Of a DNA stretch of 64,000 nucleotides, positions 18,333 to 26,708 are shown piece by piece. The translations under genes and the position numbers were made by a program. Position 1 is the first letter of the stretch. The number at the start of each line of letters is the position of its first letter. The notes beneath the pieces are model-generated. The model ran no database searches, was not told the DNA's origin, and saw nothing but the letters and a program-made list of their open reading frames with translations. Source of the stretch: Paracoccus sp. N5 (lineage in GTDB: Bacteria; Pseudomonadota; Alphaproteobacteria; Rhodobacterales; Rhodobacteraceae); the NCBI RefSeq assembly GCF_000371965.1, contig NZ_AQUO01000001.1, forward strand, positions 124,001 to 188,000, in the 5' to 3' direction.

Positions 18333-19135
18333 AGGGCGGGGGGCTGCGCGCCTATGCGATCGCCTACCTGCTGTTCCTCTATGCGCCGATCCTGCTGCTG
18401 CCGGTCTTCGCCTTCAACTCGGGCACCATCATCGCCTTTCCGCTGAAGGACTTCACCACGCAATGGTTCGCCCAGATGGCCGAGAACGCCTCGCTGCGCC
18501 GGGCGCTGGTGAATTCGCTGACCATCGCGGTCTGTTCCTCGGTCTTCGCCACCTGCCTCGGCATCTTCGCCGCCCGCGCCTCGACCCGCTTCGCGTTTCC
18601 GGCCAAGGGGCCGATCATGGGGCTGATCATGCTGCCGCTGGTGCTGCCCGAGATCATCGTCTCGATCTCGCTTCTGGTGGTGCTGCTCTCCATCGGGGTC
18701 AAGCTCAGCATCCTGACGGTCATGCTGGGCCATACGCTGATCTGCATGCCCTATGCCACGGTGATCCTGTCCACGGCCTTCAACTCGCTCGACCGCTCGC
18801 TGGAGGAGGCCGCCTATGACCTGGGCGAGACGCGATGGAGCGCCTTCCGGTTGGTGATCCTGCCCCTGGTCATGCCGGGGATCATCTCGTCGCTGCTGAT
18901 GAGCTTCACCATCAGCCTGGACGAATTCATCATCGCCTTCTTCCTGGCCGGGAACGAGCCGACGCTGCCGACCTATATCTTCAGCCAGCTGCGCTTTCCG
19001 AAGCAGATCCCGATGATCATGGCGCTGGGGACGGTGCTGGTGGTGATGTCGATCCTGCTTCTGACCGTCGCAGAATATTTCCGCCGTCGCGGCATCGCGA
19101 AGACCGGCGCCAAGGACACGGGGGGCTTCCTTTGA
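18329..19135 (+). CDS. Polyamine-type ABC transporter permease (PotC-like)
   Basis: 268 residues, six predicted membrane helices, the PotC/PotI-type second permease. The EAA loop is EEAAYDLGETRWSAFRLVIL. Start ATG 18329 overlaps the upstream stop by 4 bases, and its own stop overlaps the ATPase start region, so the three genes are translationally coupled. Substrate assignment to polyamines rests on family resemblance only; related transporters carry amino acids or opines. Confidence 0.88.
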   Translation: MKGGGLRAYAIAYLLFLYAPILLLPVFAFNSGTIIAFPLKDFTTQWFAQMAENASLRRALVNSLTIAVCSSVFATCLGIFAARASTRFAFPAKGPIMGLIMLPLVLPEIIVSISLLVVLLSIGVKLSILTVMLGHTLICMPYATVILSTAFNSLDRSLEEAAYDLGETRWSAFRLVILPLVMPGIISSLLMSFTISLDEFIIAFFLAGNEPTLPTYIFSQLRFPKQIPMIMALGTVLVVMSILLLTVAEYFRRRGIAKTGAKDTGGFL

Positions 19136-20289
19136 GCCAGAGCCAGAAAACCACCGCCGCCCATCGCGCCGCCATGGCCGGGGCCAAGCCGATGATCGAA
19201 TGCCGGCAGGTGCAGAAATACTATGGCGACTATCACGCGCTGCGCGGCATCGACCTGACCATCCGCGCGGGCGAGTTCTTTTCGCTGCTCGGCCCATCGG
19301 GCTGCGGCAAGACCACGCTTCTGCGCACCATCGCCGGCTTCGAGGATATTTCCTCGGGCGTGGTGCTGATCGACAGCCAGGACATGGAGGGGGTGCCGGC
19401 GAACCGCCGTCCCACGAACATGGTGTTCCAGTCCTATGCCATCTTCCCGCATCTGACCGTGGCCGAGAACGTGGGTTTCGGCCTGCGCCGCGACCCGCGT
19501 TCCAAGGCCGAAAAGGCCGCCGCGGTCGAGGAGGCTTTGGCCATGGTCGGGCTGAAAGGCTATGGCGCACGCGCCAGCCATGCGCTGTCCGGCGGGCAGC
19601 GGCAGCGGGTGGCGCTGGCGCGCGCGCTGATCCTGAAGCCCAAGGTGCTGCTGCTGGACGAGCCGCTTTCGGCCCTGGATCGCAAGATGCGCGAGCAGAT
19701 GCAGGTCGAGCTCATCAAGCTGCAGCGCCAGGTCGGCATCACCTTCGTGCTGGTCACCCACGACCAGGAAGAGGCGCTGGTCATGTCCGACCGCATCGCG
19801 GTGATGTTCGAGGGCCAGATCGCCCAGCTCGACGGACCCGAGGCGCTTTACGCCCGCCCGACCAGCCGCCGGGTGGCGAATTTCATCGGCGTGATGAACT
19901 TCCTGCCGACGCGGGTGTTGGGCGAGACGCTTTCGGGGGTCGAGGTCGAGGTGCCCGGCCTCGGCCGGGTCGAGATCCCGGCGGCCAATGTCAGCCATGC
20001 CGATCCCGGCGACGATGGCCCCTCGGTCGGGTTCCGGCCCGAGGCGGTGTCGCTGGTTTCGGCCGGCGCGCCGGGCCAGGCCCGGGTTGCCGAGGGCGTG
20101 ATCGACGAGGTCGTCTATTACGGCGACATGACCTATTACGACGTCCGGCTGGACGGTTCGGCCGGTTTCGACGGCCAGGCCCGGCCGATCCGCATCGCCA
20201 TGCGCAACGTCTTTGGCCGCGAGGTGCAGGACGTGGGCACGCGCGCGAATGTGAGCTGGTCTCCGGGCTCGCTGGTGCTTTTCCGCTGA
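19132..20289 (+). CDS. Polyamine-type ABC transporter ATP-binding protein (PotA-like)
   Basis: 385 residues from TTG 19132, which overlaps the permease stop in TTGA with GGGGG upstream; ATG 19174 is an alternative that loses 14 non-conserved residues. Walker A is GPSGCGKTT, the signature is LSGGQRQRVALARAL, and Walker B is VLLLDEPLSALD. The C-terminal third is the TOBE regulatory domain typical of PotA/UgpC ATPases (VGFRPEAVSL, GDMTYYDVRL). It energises import by the two preceding permeases. A much longer frame running upstream through the permease gene is not coding. Confidence 0.9.
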   Translation: MSQSQKTTAAHRAAMAGAKPMIECRQVQKYYGDYHALRGIDLTIRAGEFFSLLGPSGCGKTTLLRTIAGFEDISSGVVLIDSQDMEGVPANRRPTNMVFQSYAIFPHLTVAENVGFGLRRDPRSKAEKAAAVEEALAMVGLKGYGARASHALSGGQRQRVALARALILKPKVLLLDEPLSALDRKMREQMQVELIKLQRQVGITFVLVTHDQEEALVMSDRIAVMFEGQIAQLDGPEALYARPTSRRVANFIGVMNFLPTRVLGETLSGVEVEVPGLGRVEIPAANVSHADPGDDGPSVGFRPEAVSLVSAGAPGQARVAEGVIDEVVYYGDMTYYDVRLDGSAGFDGQARPIRIAMRNVFGREVQDVGTRANVSWSPGSLVLFR

Positions 20290-20386
20290 AACGCCCGACC
20301 CCGGCCGCGGCATTCCGCCGAGCCGGTTTGCGGCCCGGCGCCGCCCATGCCACAGTCTGCGCACAATGCAACAGACGGAGATCGAG

Positions 20387-20845
20387 ATGATCGCACGTTC
20401 CGCAACATTCCGCGTGGCCCTGTTGTCGGCCCTGACCGTGGCCGGCCTGTCCGCCGGCGCCCTGGCGCAAGAGGCGGCGACCCCGGCCCCCGCTGCCACG
20501 GCCGAAGCCCCGGCCGCCGCCGCGCCGGCCCCTGCCGCGCAGGACAGCGGCGCCGCCTATGAAAGCGCCCGCAACCAGCTGGGCGTGCTGGGTTATTGCC
20601 AGGACAAGGGCTATATCGACGCCAAGGCGGTCGAGACCCAGACCAAGCTTCTGGCGATGATCCCGGCCGGCGATACCGCCAAGGGCGATGCGGCCGAGGC
20701 CAAGGGCAAGGAAGGCACCGTCTCGGCCATGGGGGTCGAGCGCACCCTGGCCGATGCCGCCAAGGAAAAGAACACCACCGAGGACGCGCTCTGCAAGCAG
20801 ATGGACGCGCTCTTGCAACAGCTCGCCTCGCAAGTGCCGGCCTGA
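20387..20845 (+). CDS. Exported protein of unknown function
   Basis: 152 residues. Start chosen at ATG 20387 because GGAG lies six bases upstream (20377-20380); an ATG at 20366 lacks such a site. A signal peptide ends near residue 27 (VAGLSAGALAQE). An Ala/Pro linker (about 28-52) follows, then a conserved-looking helical domain with two Cys: LGVLGYCQDKGYIDAKAVE and DALCKQMDALLQQLASQ. I recognise the pattern as a Rhodobacterales family of small secreted helical proteins but not its function. It is followed by a 9-bp GC hairpin and stands alone. Confidence 0.75.
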   Translation: MIARSATFRVALLSALTVAGLSAGALAQEAATPAPAATAEAPAAAAPAPAAQDSGAAYESARNQLGVLGYCQDKGYIDAKAVETQTKLLAMIPAGDTAKGDAAEAKGKEGTVSAMGVERTLADAAKEKNTTEDALCKQMDALLQQLASQVPA

Positions 20846-20860
20846 CGCCGGTTTCGTGAA

Positions 20861-20886
20861 CCGGGGTCCAGTCGCTCGGACCCCGG
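20861..20886 (+). terminator. GC hairpin after the exported-protein gene
   Basis: CCGGGGTCC (20861-20869) pairs perfectly with GGACCCCGG (20878-20886) with an 8-base loop. No T-run follows, so it is only a probable terminator. Confidence 0.4.
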
Positions 20887-20934
20887 CTTGCGGCCGGTCC
20901 CGATCCGCGAGGGGCAGGGGCCGGCCGTCGACCG

Positions 20935-21276
20935 CTAGAGCGGCGGCAGCGTGGCTTGGGTCTTTTTCGGCAGCGCGCCGCGCACCAGCCGATAGGAATG
21001 GCGGATGCGATGCGCCAGCTCGTCCGGGGCCGAATCCAGCGGCAGGGCGACCCAGCTTGCATGCAGATAGGCCGCGCGTTCGGCGACGCCGGTCTCGATC
21101 AGGAAGCGCGCCGTCTCGGCGCTGTCGGTCTTGACCGAGACCAGACCGTTCGTGGCGCCGGTCACGGCAAAGCTCTTGCCGCCGATCTTCCAGCAATCAT
21201 GGCCGCCGCCCCAAGGGTCCGACCACTCGGCCCCGGGCTGGGCGGCACAGATCTCGTTGACCAGTTCGCGGCTCAT
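20935..21276 (-). CDS. MmcQ/YjbR family DNA-binding protein
   Basis: 113 residues, the full length of the CyaY-like YjbR family. Family features are the N-terminal MSRELVNEICAAQPGAEWSDPWGGGHDCWKIGGKSFAV and the C-terminal HASWVALPLD followed by an RHSYRLVRGALPKKTQ ending. The family has a double-wing DNA-binding fold in structures; its cellular role is not settled. It is divergent from cysS with a gap of about 155 bases. Confidence 0.88.
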   Translation of the reverse strand: MSRELVNEICAAQPGAEWSDPWGGGHDCWKIGGKSFAVTGATNGLVSVKTDSAETARFLIETGVAERAAYLHASWVALPLDSAPDELAHRIRHSYRLVRGALPKKTQATLPPL

Positions 21277-21374
21277 GGCGCGAGTGTCGCAGCCTCTCTT
21301 GGCAGAGGCAAGACAATGCGTTAAGGCAGGCGCATGAAGGTGAGAACCGCCGCCCTCCGCTGCATCATTACCGG

Positions 21375-21386
21375 CTGAAATTTCAG
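21375..21386 (+). promoter_or_regulatory. Perfect 12-bp palindrome in the cysS upstream region
   Basis: CTGAAATTTCAG is an exact palindrome 47 bases before the cysS ATG, inside a larger inverted repeat (AGAACCGCC at 21343-21351 with GGCGGTTCT at 21390-21398). It may be an operator or part of a leader hairpin. No regulator can be named. Confidence 0.35.
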
Positions 21387-21432
21387 GCGGGCGGTTCTAG
21401 TTTGACCGGATGACGCCCGCAAAGGGGAAGTC

Positions 21433-22818
21433 ATGGTCGAGATCAGGCTGACGAATACGAAGACCCGCCGGAAAGAGGATTTCCAGCCGCTGGACCCGCA
21501 GAACCTGCGGCTCTACCTGTGCGGCCCGACGGTCTATGACCGCGCGCATCTGGGCAATGCCCGGCCGGTGGTGGTGATCGACGTGCTGGTGCGGCTCTTG
21601 CGCCATGTCTATGGCCCGGAGCATGTGACCTATGTGCGCAATTTCACCGACGTGGACGACAAGATCAACGCGGCCGCGCTGGCCCGGCAGCAGGCGGGCG
21701 CCACGGGCACGCTGGAGGAGCTGATCCGCCAGCGCACCGAGGAAACCATCGGCTGGTATCATGCCGACATGGATGCGCTGGGGGCGCTGCGCCCCGACCA
21801 CGAGCCGCGCGCCACCGATTACATCGACGAGATGCTGCGCATGATCGGCCAGCTGATCGAGAGCGGCCATGCCTATGCCAGGGACGGCCATGTGCTGTTC
21901 CGGGTGCGCAGCTTTGCCGATTACGGCAAGCTCTCGGGCCGCTCGGTCGACGACATGATCGCGGGGGCGCGGGTCGAGGTCGCGCCCTTCAAGGAAGACC
22001 CGATGGACTTCGTGCTGTGGAAGCCCTCGGACGACGAACTGCCGGGCTGGGACAGCCCCTGGGGCCGCGGCCGTCCGGGCTGGCATATCGAATGCTCGGC
22101 CATGTCCTACGAGTTGCTGGGCGAGAGCTTCGACATCCATGCCGGCGGCATCGACCTGCAATTCCCCCATCACGAGAACGAGATCGCGCAGAGCTGCTGC
22201 GCCCATCCGCAGGGCGATTTCGCCCGGGTCTGGCTGCATAACGAGATGCTGCAGGTCGAGGGCCGGAAGATGTCCAAGAGCCTGGGCAATTTCTTCACCG
22301 TCCGCGATCTGCTGGACCAGGGCATCCCGGGCGAGGTGATCCGCTTCGTGCTGTTGTCCACGCATTACCGCAAGCCGATGGACTGGACGGCCGAGAAGGC
22401 ACGCGAGGCCGAGGCGAGCCTGCGCAAATGGCGCGGGCTTGTCGCGGGGATCGACCCCGCGCCAAGCCCGGCCCCCGCCGTCATCGCCGCGCTTGCCGAC
22501 GACCTCAATACCGCGGGGGCGATCGCGGCGTTGCACGAGCTGGCGGGGCAGGGCGATGCGGCGGGGCTCTTGGCCTCGGCGCAACTGCTGGGGCTGCTGG
22601 GCGAGGACCTGGGCGATTGGGCGCGTGGCCCGGATCTCTCGGCCCTGGCCGCCCGGATGGAGAGCCTGCGCGCCGAGGCCAGGGCGCGGAAGGACTTCTC
22701 GGCCGTCGATGCGCTCAAGCGCCAGTTGGCCGAAGCCGGGGTCGAGATCCGCATGACCAGGGACGGCACCGAGCTTCTGCCCGGCGCCGGATTCGATCCC
22801 GCCCGCTTGCCGCAATAA
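21433..22818 (+). CDS. cysS: Cysteinyl-tRNA synthetase
   Basis: 461 residues, charging tRNA(Cys). The zinc and adenylate region has CGPTVYDRAHLGNARP (HIGH-equivalent HLGN at about residue 36), a zinc-site block GWHIECSAMS, FDIHAGGIDLQFPHHENEIA, and the KMSKS loop GRKMSKSLGNF near residue 277. The C-terminal DALR-type domain is of normal length. AAAGGGGAA precedes the ATG. It is probably co-transcribed with cimA, which starts 33 bases downstream. Confidence 0.96.
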   Translation: MVEIRLTNTKTRRKEDFQPLDPQNLRLYLCGPTVYDRAHLGNARPVVVIDVLVRLLRHVYGPEHVTYVRNFTDVDDKINAAALARQQAGATGTLEELIRQRTEETIGWYHADMDALGALRPDHEPRATDYIDEMLRMIGQLIESGHAYARDGHVLFRVRSFADYGKLSGRSVDDMIAGARVEVAPFKEDPMDFVLWKPSDDELPGWDSPWGRGRPGWHIECSAMSYELLGESFDIHAGGIDLQFPHHENEIAQSCCAHPQGDFARVWLHNEMLQVEGRKMSKSLGNFFTVRDLLDQGIPGEVIRFVLLSTHYRKPMDWTAEKAREAEASLRKWRGLVAGIDPAPSPAPAVIAALADDLNTAGAIAALHELAGQGDAAGLLASAQLLGLLGEDLGDWARGPDLSALAARMESLRAEARARKDFSAVDALKRQLAEAGVEIRMTRDGTELLPGAGFDPARLPQ

Positions 22819-22851
22819 TCCGAACCAGCCAGCCGAAAGGGGAATGCCCCG

Positions 22852-24468
22852 ATGCCGCGCGAGCGACTTTACCTTTACGACACCACCCTGCGCGACGGGC
22901 AGCAGACCCAGGGCGTGCAGTTCTCGGCCGCCGAGAAGGCCGAGATTGCCCTGATGCTGGACAGTCTGGGCGTCGATTACATCGAGGGCGGCTGGCCCGG
23001 CGCCAATCCGACCGACAGCGATTTCTTCGCCGCGGCGCCCGCGACCCGCGCCACCATGACCGCCTTCGGCATGACCAAGCGCGCCGGGCGCTCGGCCCAG
23101 AACGACGACGTGCTGGCGGCGGTGCTGGATGCGGGGACGCCGGCGGTCTGCATCGTCGGCAAGACCCATCCGTTTCACGTCCGCGAGGCGCTGGGGATCA
23201 CGCTGGAGGAGAACCTCGAGAACATCCGCGCCTCGGTCGCGCATCTGGTGGCCCAGGACCGCGAGGCGCTGTTCGATGCCGAGCATTTCTTCGACGGCCA
23301 TGCCGAGGATGCGGATTACGCGATCCGCTGCCTGCGGGTGGCGCTGGAGGCAGGCGCGCGCTGGCTGGTGCTGTGCGACACCAATGGCGGTACGCTGCCC
23401 GACCGCGTGGGGCAGGTCACGCGCGCGGTGATCGCGGCGGGCATCCCGGGCGACCGGCTGGGCATCCACACCCATGACGACACCGGCAACGCGGTCGCCT
23501 GCACGCTGGCCGCCGTCGATGCCGGAGCGCGGCAGATCCAGGGCACGCTGAACGGCCTTGGCGAGCGCTGCGGCAATGCCAGCTTGACGACGCTGATCCC
23601 GACGCTCTTGCTGAAACAGCCCTATGCCTCGGCCTATGAGACCGGGTTGAAGGGGCTTTCCGAGATGACCCGGATCTCGCGCCGGCTCGACGAGATCCTG
23701 AACCGCGCGCCGGCGCGTGCCGCGCCCTATGTCGGCAGCTCGGCCTTTGCCCACAAGGCCGGGCTGCATGCCAGCGCCATCCTGAAGAACCCGGCGACCT
23801 ATGAGCATGTCGAACCCGCGGCCGTTGGCAACGAGCGGGTGATCCCGATGTCGAACCAGGCCGGGCAGTCGAACCTGCGTGCGCGTCTGGCGGATGCCGG
23901 GATCGAGATCGCCCGCGACGATCCGGCGCTGGCGCGGATCCTGGACCTGGTCAAGGCGCGCGAGGATCAGGGCTATGCCTATGACGGCGCGCAGGCCAGT
24001 TTCGAGCTGCTGGCGCTGGCCGAGCTGGGGCGGATGCAGCATTTCTTCGACGTCGAGCGCTATCGCGTCACCGTCGAGCGCAGGACGAACGCGCTGGGAA
24101 AACGCATCTCGGTTTCCGAGGCGGTGGTGGTGGTCGAGATCGGCGGCGAGCGCATGCTCTCGGTCAGCGAAAGCATGGACGGCGAAGGGCAGGATCGCGG
24201 CCCGGTCAACGCCTTGTGGCGGGCGCTCGCCAAGGATCTGGGCCCCTATCAGGCCGCCATCGACGACATGAATCTGGTCGATTTCCGCGTCCGCATCACC
24301 GGCGGCGGCACCGATGCCGCGACCCGCGTCATCATCGACAGCGCCGACGGCCATGGCAACCGCTGGTCCACGGTCGGCGTCTCGCCCAATATCGTCGATG
24401 CCAGTTTCGAGGCGCTGGTCGATGCGATCCGCTGGAAGCTGATCCGCGACGGGGTCGGTCCGGCATGA
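22852..24468 (+). CDS. cimA: Citramalate synthase
   Basis: 538 residues, the long CimA type that condenses pyruvate and acetyl-CoA to citramalate, a threonine-independent route to 2-ketobutyrate and isoleucine. The N-terminal HMGL-like TIM barrel carries YDTTLRDGQQTQGVQFS, the metal-binding HTHDDTGNAVA and NGLGERCGNA. The C-terminal LeuA-type allosteric domain starts near residue 400 (YRVTVERRTN). Length and the QTQGV motif separate it from LeuA, which is present separately at 57-58.5 kb. AAAGGGGAATG lies before the start. The stop overlaps the next start (ATGA). Confidence 0.92.
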   Translation: MPRERLYLYDTTLRDGQQTQGVQFSAAEKAEIALMLDSLGVDYIEGGWPGANPTDSDFFAAAPATRATMTAFGMTKRAGRSAQNDDVLAAVLDAGTPAVCIVGKTHPFHVREALGITLEENLENIRASVAHLVAQDREALFDAEHFFDGHAEDADYAIRCLRVALEAGARWLVLCDTNGGTLPDRVGQVTRAVIAAGIPGDRLGIHTHDDTGNAVACTLAAVDAGARQIQGTLNGLGERCGNASLTTLIPTLLLKQPYASAYETGLKGLSEMTRISRRLDEILNRAPARAAPYVGSSAFAHKAGLHASAILKNPATYEHVEPAAVGNERVIPMSNQAGQSNLRARLADAGIEIARDDPALARILDLVKAREDQGYAYDGAQASFELLALAELGRMQHFFDVERYRVTVERRTNALGKRISVSEAVVVVEIGGERMLSVSESMDGEGQDRGPVNALWRALAKDLGPYQAAIDDMNLVDFRVRITGGGTDAATRVIIDSADGHGNRWSTVGVSPNIVDASFEALVDAIRWKLIRDGVGPA

Positions 24469-25313
24469 GCCTTGACGCCTGCGCCGAAAGCCTGCGCGCC
24501 CATGACCCCGAGCGCTTCGGCATCTGCCTGCTGGCCCCGGCCGAGGCGCGGCCGAAGCTGCTGACGCTCTATGCGCTGAACCTGGAGTTGGCGCGGGCGC
24601 CGCTGGCCTCGAACGAGCCGCTGATCGCCGAGATGCGGCTGCAATGGTGGATCGAGCGGCTGGAGGCGATCGGGCAAGGCCAGCGCCCGTCGCATGAATT
24701 GCTGACGCCGCTGGCCGAGGCCTGGGGCGATCGGGCCGGCGCCTTTGCCGGTTTGGCCGAGCCGCGCCGGCGCGATGCGGCGCGCGAGCCGCATGGCGGG
24801 CCTGAAGCGGTCGCGGCCTATGTGCGGGAAACGGCGGCGCCGCTGGTCCTGTTCGCCGCCGAGGCCCTCGATGGGCCGAAGGCGGCGACGCCCGCTCTGG
24901 CTGCCCGGGTTGCTGCCGGGGGTTTCACACCCCCGGACCCCCGTGGGATATTTGTCCAAGAAAGAAATTCGGTCGGGGAGGTGATTGCAGCACAAGCCGA
25001 GGGGGCGGGGCTGGTTGCCTGGCTTGCGGCTTTGCCGGCCTTGCAGGGGCTGGGGCTGGGGCTTTGGGAGCCCTCGGCGCCGGTGTTGGCCGAGATTGCC
25101 GGCATGGCGCGGGCGAAGCTGGCCGAGGCGCGGGCTGGGCGGCGCGCGGTGCCGCGCGCACTGGCGCCGGTGCTGTTTCCGGGCGCACAGGTAAAGGCCG
25201 TGCTGGAGGCGGCGCCGCGCGGCATCGAGGCCCTGGCCGGGGCGCAGGTGTCGGAGTTCCGCAAGCGGCTGGCCCTGACGCGCTTCGCCCTGACCCATCG
25301 CTGGTGGATATGA
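24465..25313 (+). CDS. Squalene/phytoene synthase-fold protein (NDUFAF6-like)
   Basis: 282 residues starting MSLDACAESLRAHDPERF. The best match is the alphaproteobacterial group related to NDUFAF6, the mitochondrial complex I assembly factor, rather than true terpene synthases: the usual D-x-x-x-D metal motifs are degraded (LQWWIERLEAI has Glu and Leu in place of Asp). The C-terminus VSEFRKRLALTRFALTHRWW fits the group. Residues about 145-170 (GGFTPPDPRGIFVQERNS) are encoded by an inserted copy of the dispersed repeat at 24917-24970, which keeps the frame. It overlaps cimA by 4 bases. Function is inferred from family and not proven in bacteria. Confidence 0.78.
   Translation: MSLDACAESLRAHDPERFGICLLAPAEARPKLLTLYALNLELARAPLASNEPLIAEMRLQWWIERLEAIGQGQRPSHELLTPLAEAWGDRAGAFAGLAEPRRRDAAREPHGGPEAVAAYVRETAAPLVLFAAEALDGPKAATPALAARVAAGGFTPPDPRGIFVQERNSVGEVIAAQAEGAGLVAWLAALPALQGLGLGLWEPSAPVLAEIAGMARAKLAEARAGRRAVPRALAPVLFPGAQVKAVLEAAPRGIEALAGAQVSEFRKRLALTRFALTHRWWI
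24917..24970 (+). repeat. Dispersed GGGTATTT-related element, copy D, inside a coding sequence
   Basis: A CCGGGGGTTTCACACCCCCG hairpin is followed by GTGGGATATTTGTCCAAGAA and AGAAATTC, a variant of the intergenic element. It is translated in frame within the NDUFAF6-like protein. Confidence 0.55.
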
Positions 25314-25317
25314 AAAA

Positions 25318-25345
25318 GGGCGGCTTGCGCGCCGCCCTTGCTTGT
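25318..25345. terminator. Bidirectional terminator between the NDUFAF6-like gene and eno
   Basis: GGGCGGC (25318-25324) pairs with GCCGCCC (25331-25337), loop TTGCGC. It is followed by TTGCTTGTTTT on the plus strand and by TTTTTCA on the minus strand, so it can serve both convergent genes. Confidence 0.75.
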
Positions 25346-25361
25346 TTTCCGGCGCAGCCGA

Positions 25362-26639
25362 TCAGCCGCGCAGGATCGAGCGCCCGGCATAGACCGCCGA
25401 GGCGCCCAGCATTTCCTCGATGCGGATCAGCTGGTTGTATTTCGCCAGCCGGTCCGAGCGCGCCAGCGAGCCGGTCTTGATCTGGCCGCAGTTCGTCGCC
25501 ACGGCTAGGTCGGCGATGGTGGCGTCCTCGGTCTCGCCCGAGCGGTGCGACATGACCGAGGTGTAGCGGGCGCGGTCGGCCATGCGCACGGCGTCCAGCG
25601 TCTCGGTCAGGGTGCCGATCTGGTTCACCTTCACCAGCAGCGAGTTGCCGCAGCCCTTGGCGATACCCTCGGCCAGGCGGGCCGGGTTGGTCACGAAGAG
25701 GTCGTCGCCCACCAGCTGCACACGGTCGCCCAGGCGCTCGGTCAGCAGTTTCCAGCCGTCCCAGTCGTCCTCGGAGCAGCCGTCCTCGATCGACAGGATC
25801 GGGTAGTCGTTGCAGAGCGCTTCCAGGTAGGCGACGTTCTCGGCCGGGCTCAGCGACTTGCCCTCGCCCTTCATCTCGTATTTGCCGCCCTTGAAATATT
25901 CGGTCGAGGCGCAGTCCAGCGCCAGCATGATGTCGTCGCCGGGGGCATAGCCGGCCTTCTCGATGGCCTTCAGGATGAAGTCCAGCGCGTCGCGGGTCGA
26001 GCTGAGGTTCGGCGCGAAGCCGCCCTCGTCGCCGACGCCGGTGGCGAGGCCGGCGGCCGAGAGTTCCTTCTTCAGCGTGTGGAACACCTCGGAGCCCATG
26101 CGCACGGCTTCGCGGATGTTTTCCGCGCTGACCGGCATGATCATGAATTCCTGGATGTCGATCGGGTTGTCGGCATGTTCGCCGCCGTTGATGATGTTCA
26201 TCATCGGCACCGGCAGCACATGCGCGCCCGTGCCGCCGACATAGCGGTAAAGCGGCTGCGCCGAGGCTTCGGCGGCGGCCTTGGCGGTGGCCAGCGACAC
26301 GCCCAGGATGGCATTGGCGCCCAGCCGGCCCTTGTTCGGGGTGCCGTCGAGTTCGATCATCAGCCGGTCGATGCCGATCTGGTCGGTCGCGTCCTCGCCG
26401 ATCAGGTTCTCGGCGATCTCGCCATTGACCGCATTGACGGCCTCCAGCACGCCCTTGCCCATGTAGCGCGCCTTGTCGCCGTCGCGCTTTTCCACCGCCT
26501 CATGCGCGCCGGTCGAGGCGCCCGAGGGCACCGCGGCGCGGCCCATGGTGCCGTCCTCCAGCGTCACATCGACCTCGACCGTCGGGTTGCCCCGGCTGTC
26601 CAGAATCTCGCGCGCAAAGATGTCGATGATGGCCGTCAT
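25362..26639 (-). CDS. eno: Enolase
   Basis: 425 residues, the glycolytic enzyme interconverting 2-phosphoglycerate and phosphoenolpyruvate. Visible are AREILDSRGNPTVEVDV at the N-terminus, SGASTGAHEAVEKRDGD, the GDEGGFAPN loop, the signature LLVKVNQIGTLTETL (catalytic Lys in VKVNQ), and SHRSGETEDATIADLAV. Length is standard. An AGGGACGG sequence precedes the ATG at 26639. It appears to be transcribed alone or after the EEP-family gene upstream, which is 69 bases away. Confidence 0.97.
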   Translation of the reverse strand: MTAIIDIFAREILDSRGNPTVEVDVTLEDGTMGRAAVPSGASTGAHEAVEKRDGDKARYMGKGVLEAVNAVNGEIAENLIGEDATDQIGIDRLMIELDGTPNKGRLGANAILGVSLATAKAAAEASAQPLYRYVGGTGAHVLPVPMMNIINGGEHADNPIDIQEFMIMPVSAENIREAVRMGSEVFHTLKKELSAAGLATGVGDEGGFAPNLSSTRDALDFILKAIEKAGYAPGDDIMLALDCASTEYFKGGKYEMKGEGKSLSPAENVAYLEALCNDYPILSIEDGCSEDDWDGWKLLTERLGDRVQLVGDDLFVTNPARLAEGIAKGCGNSLLVKVNQIGTLTETLDAVRMADRARYTSVMSHRSGETEDATIADLAVATNCGQIKTGSLARSDRLAKYNQLIRIEEMLGASAVYAGRSILRG

Positions 26640-26708
26640 GGCTTCCGTCCCTCTCGTGACAATGGTTGGGCGTTGTTTAGCCGAGCGGGCCGGCCCGGAA
26701 AAGCGCCA

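Noticed and set aside
21397..24354. A 985-residue minus-strand frame opposite cysS and cimA
   Set aside because: Same GC-bias shadow; no motifs, and both plus-strand genes have complete catalytic signatures.
24465..25313. Phytoene or squalene synthase of a carotenoid or hopanoid pathway
   Set aside because: The Asp-rich metal motifs are degraded and no crt or hpn genes are nearby; the NDUFAF6-like group is a better match.
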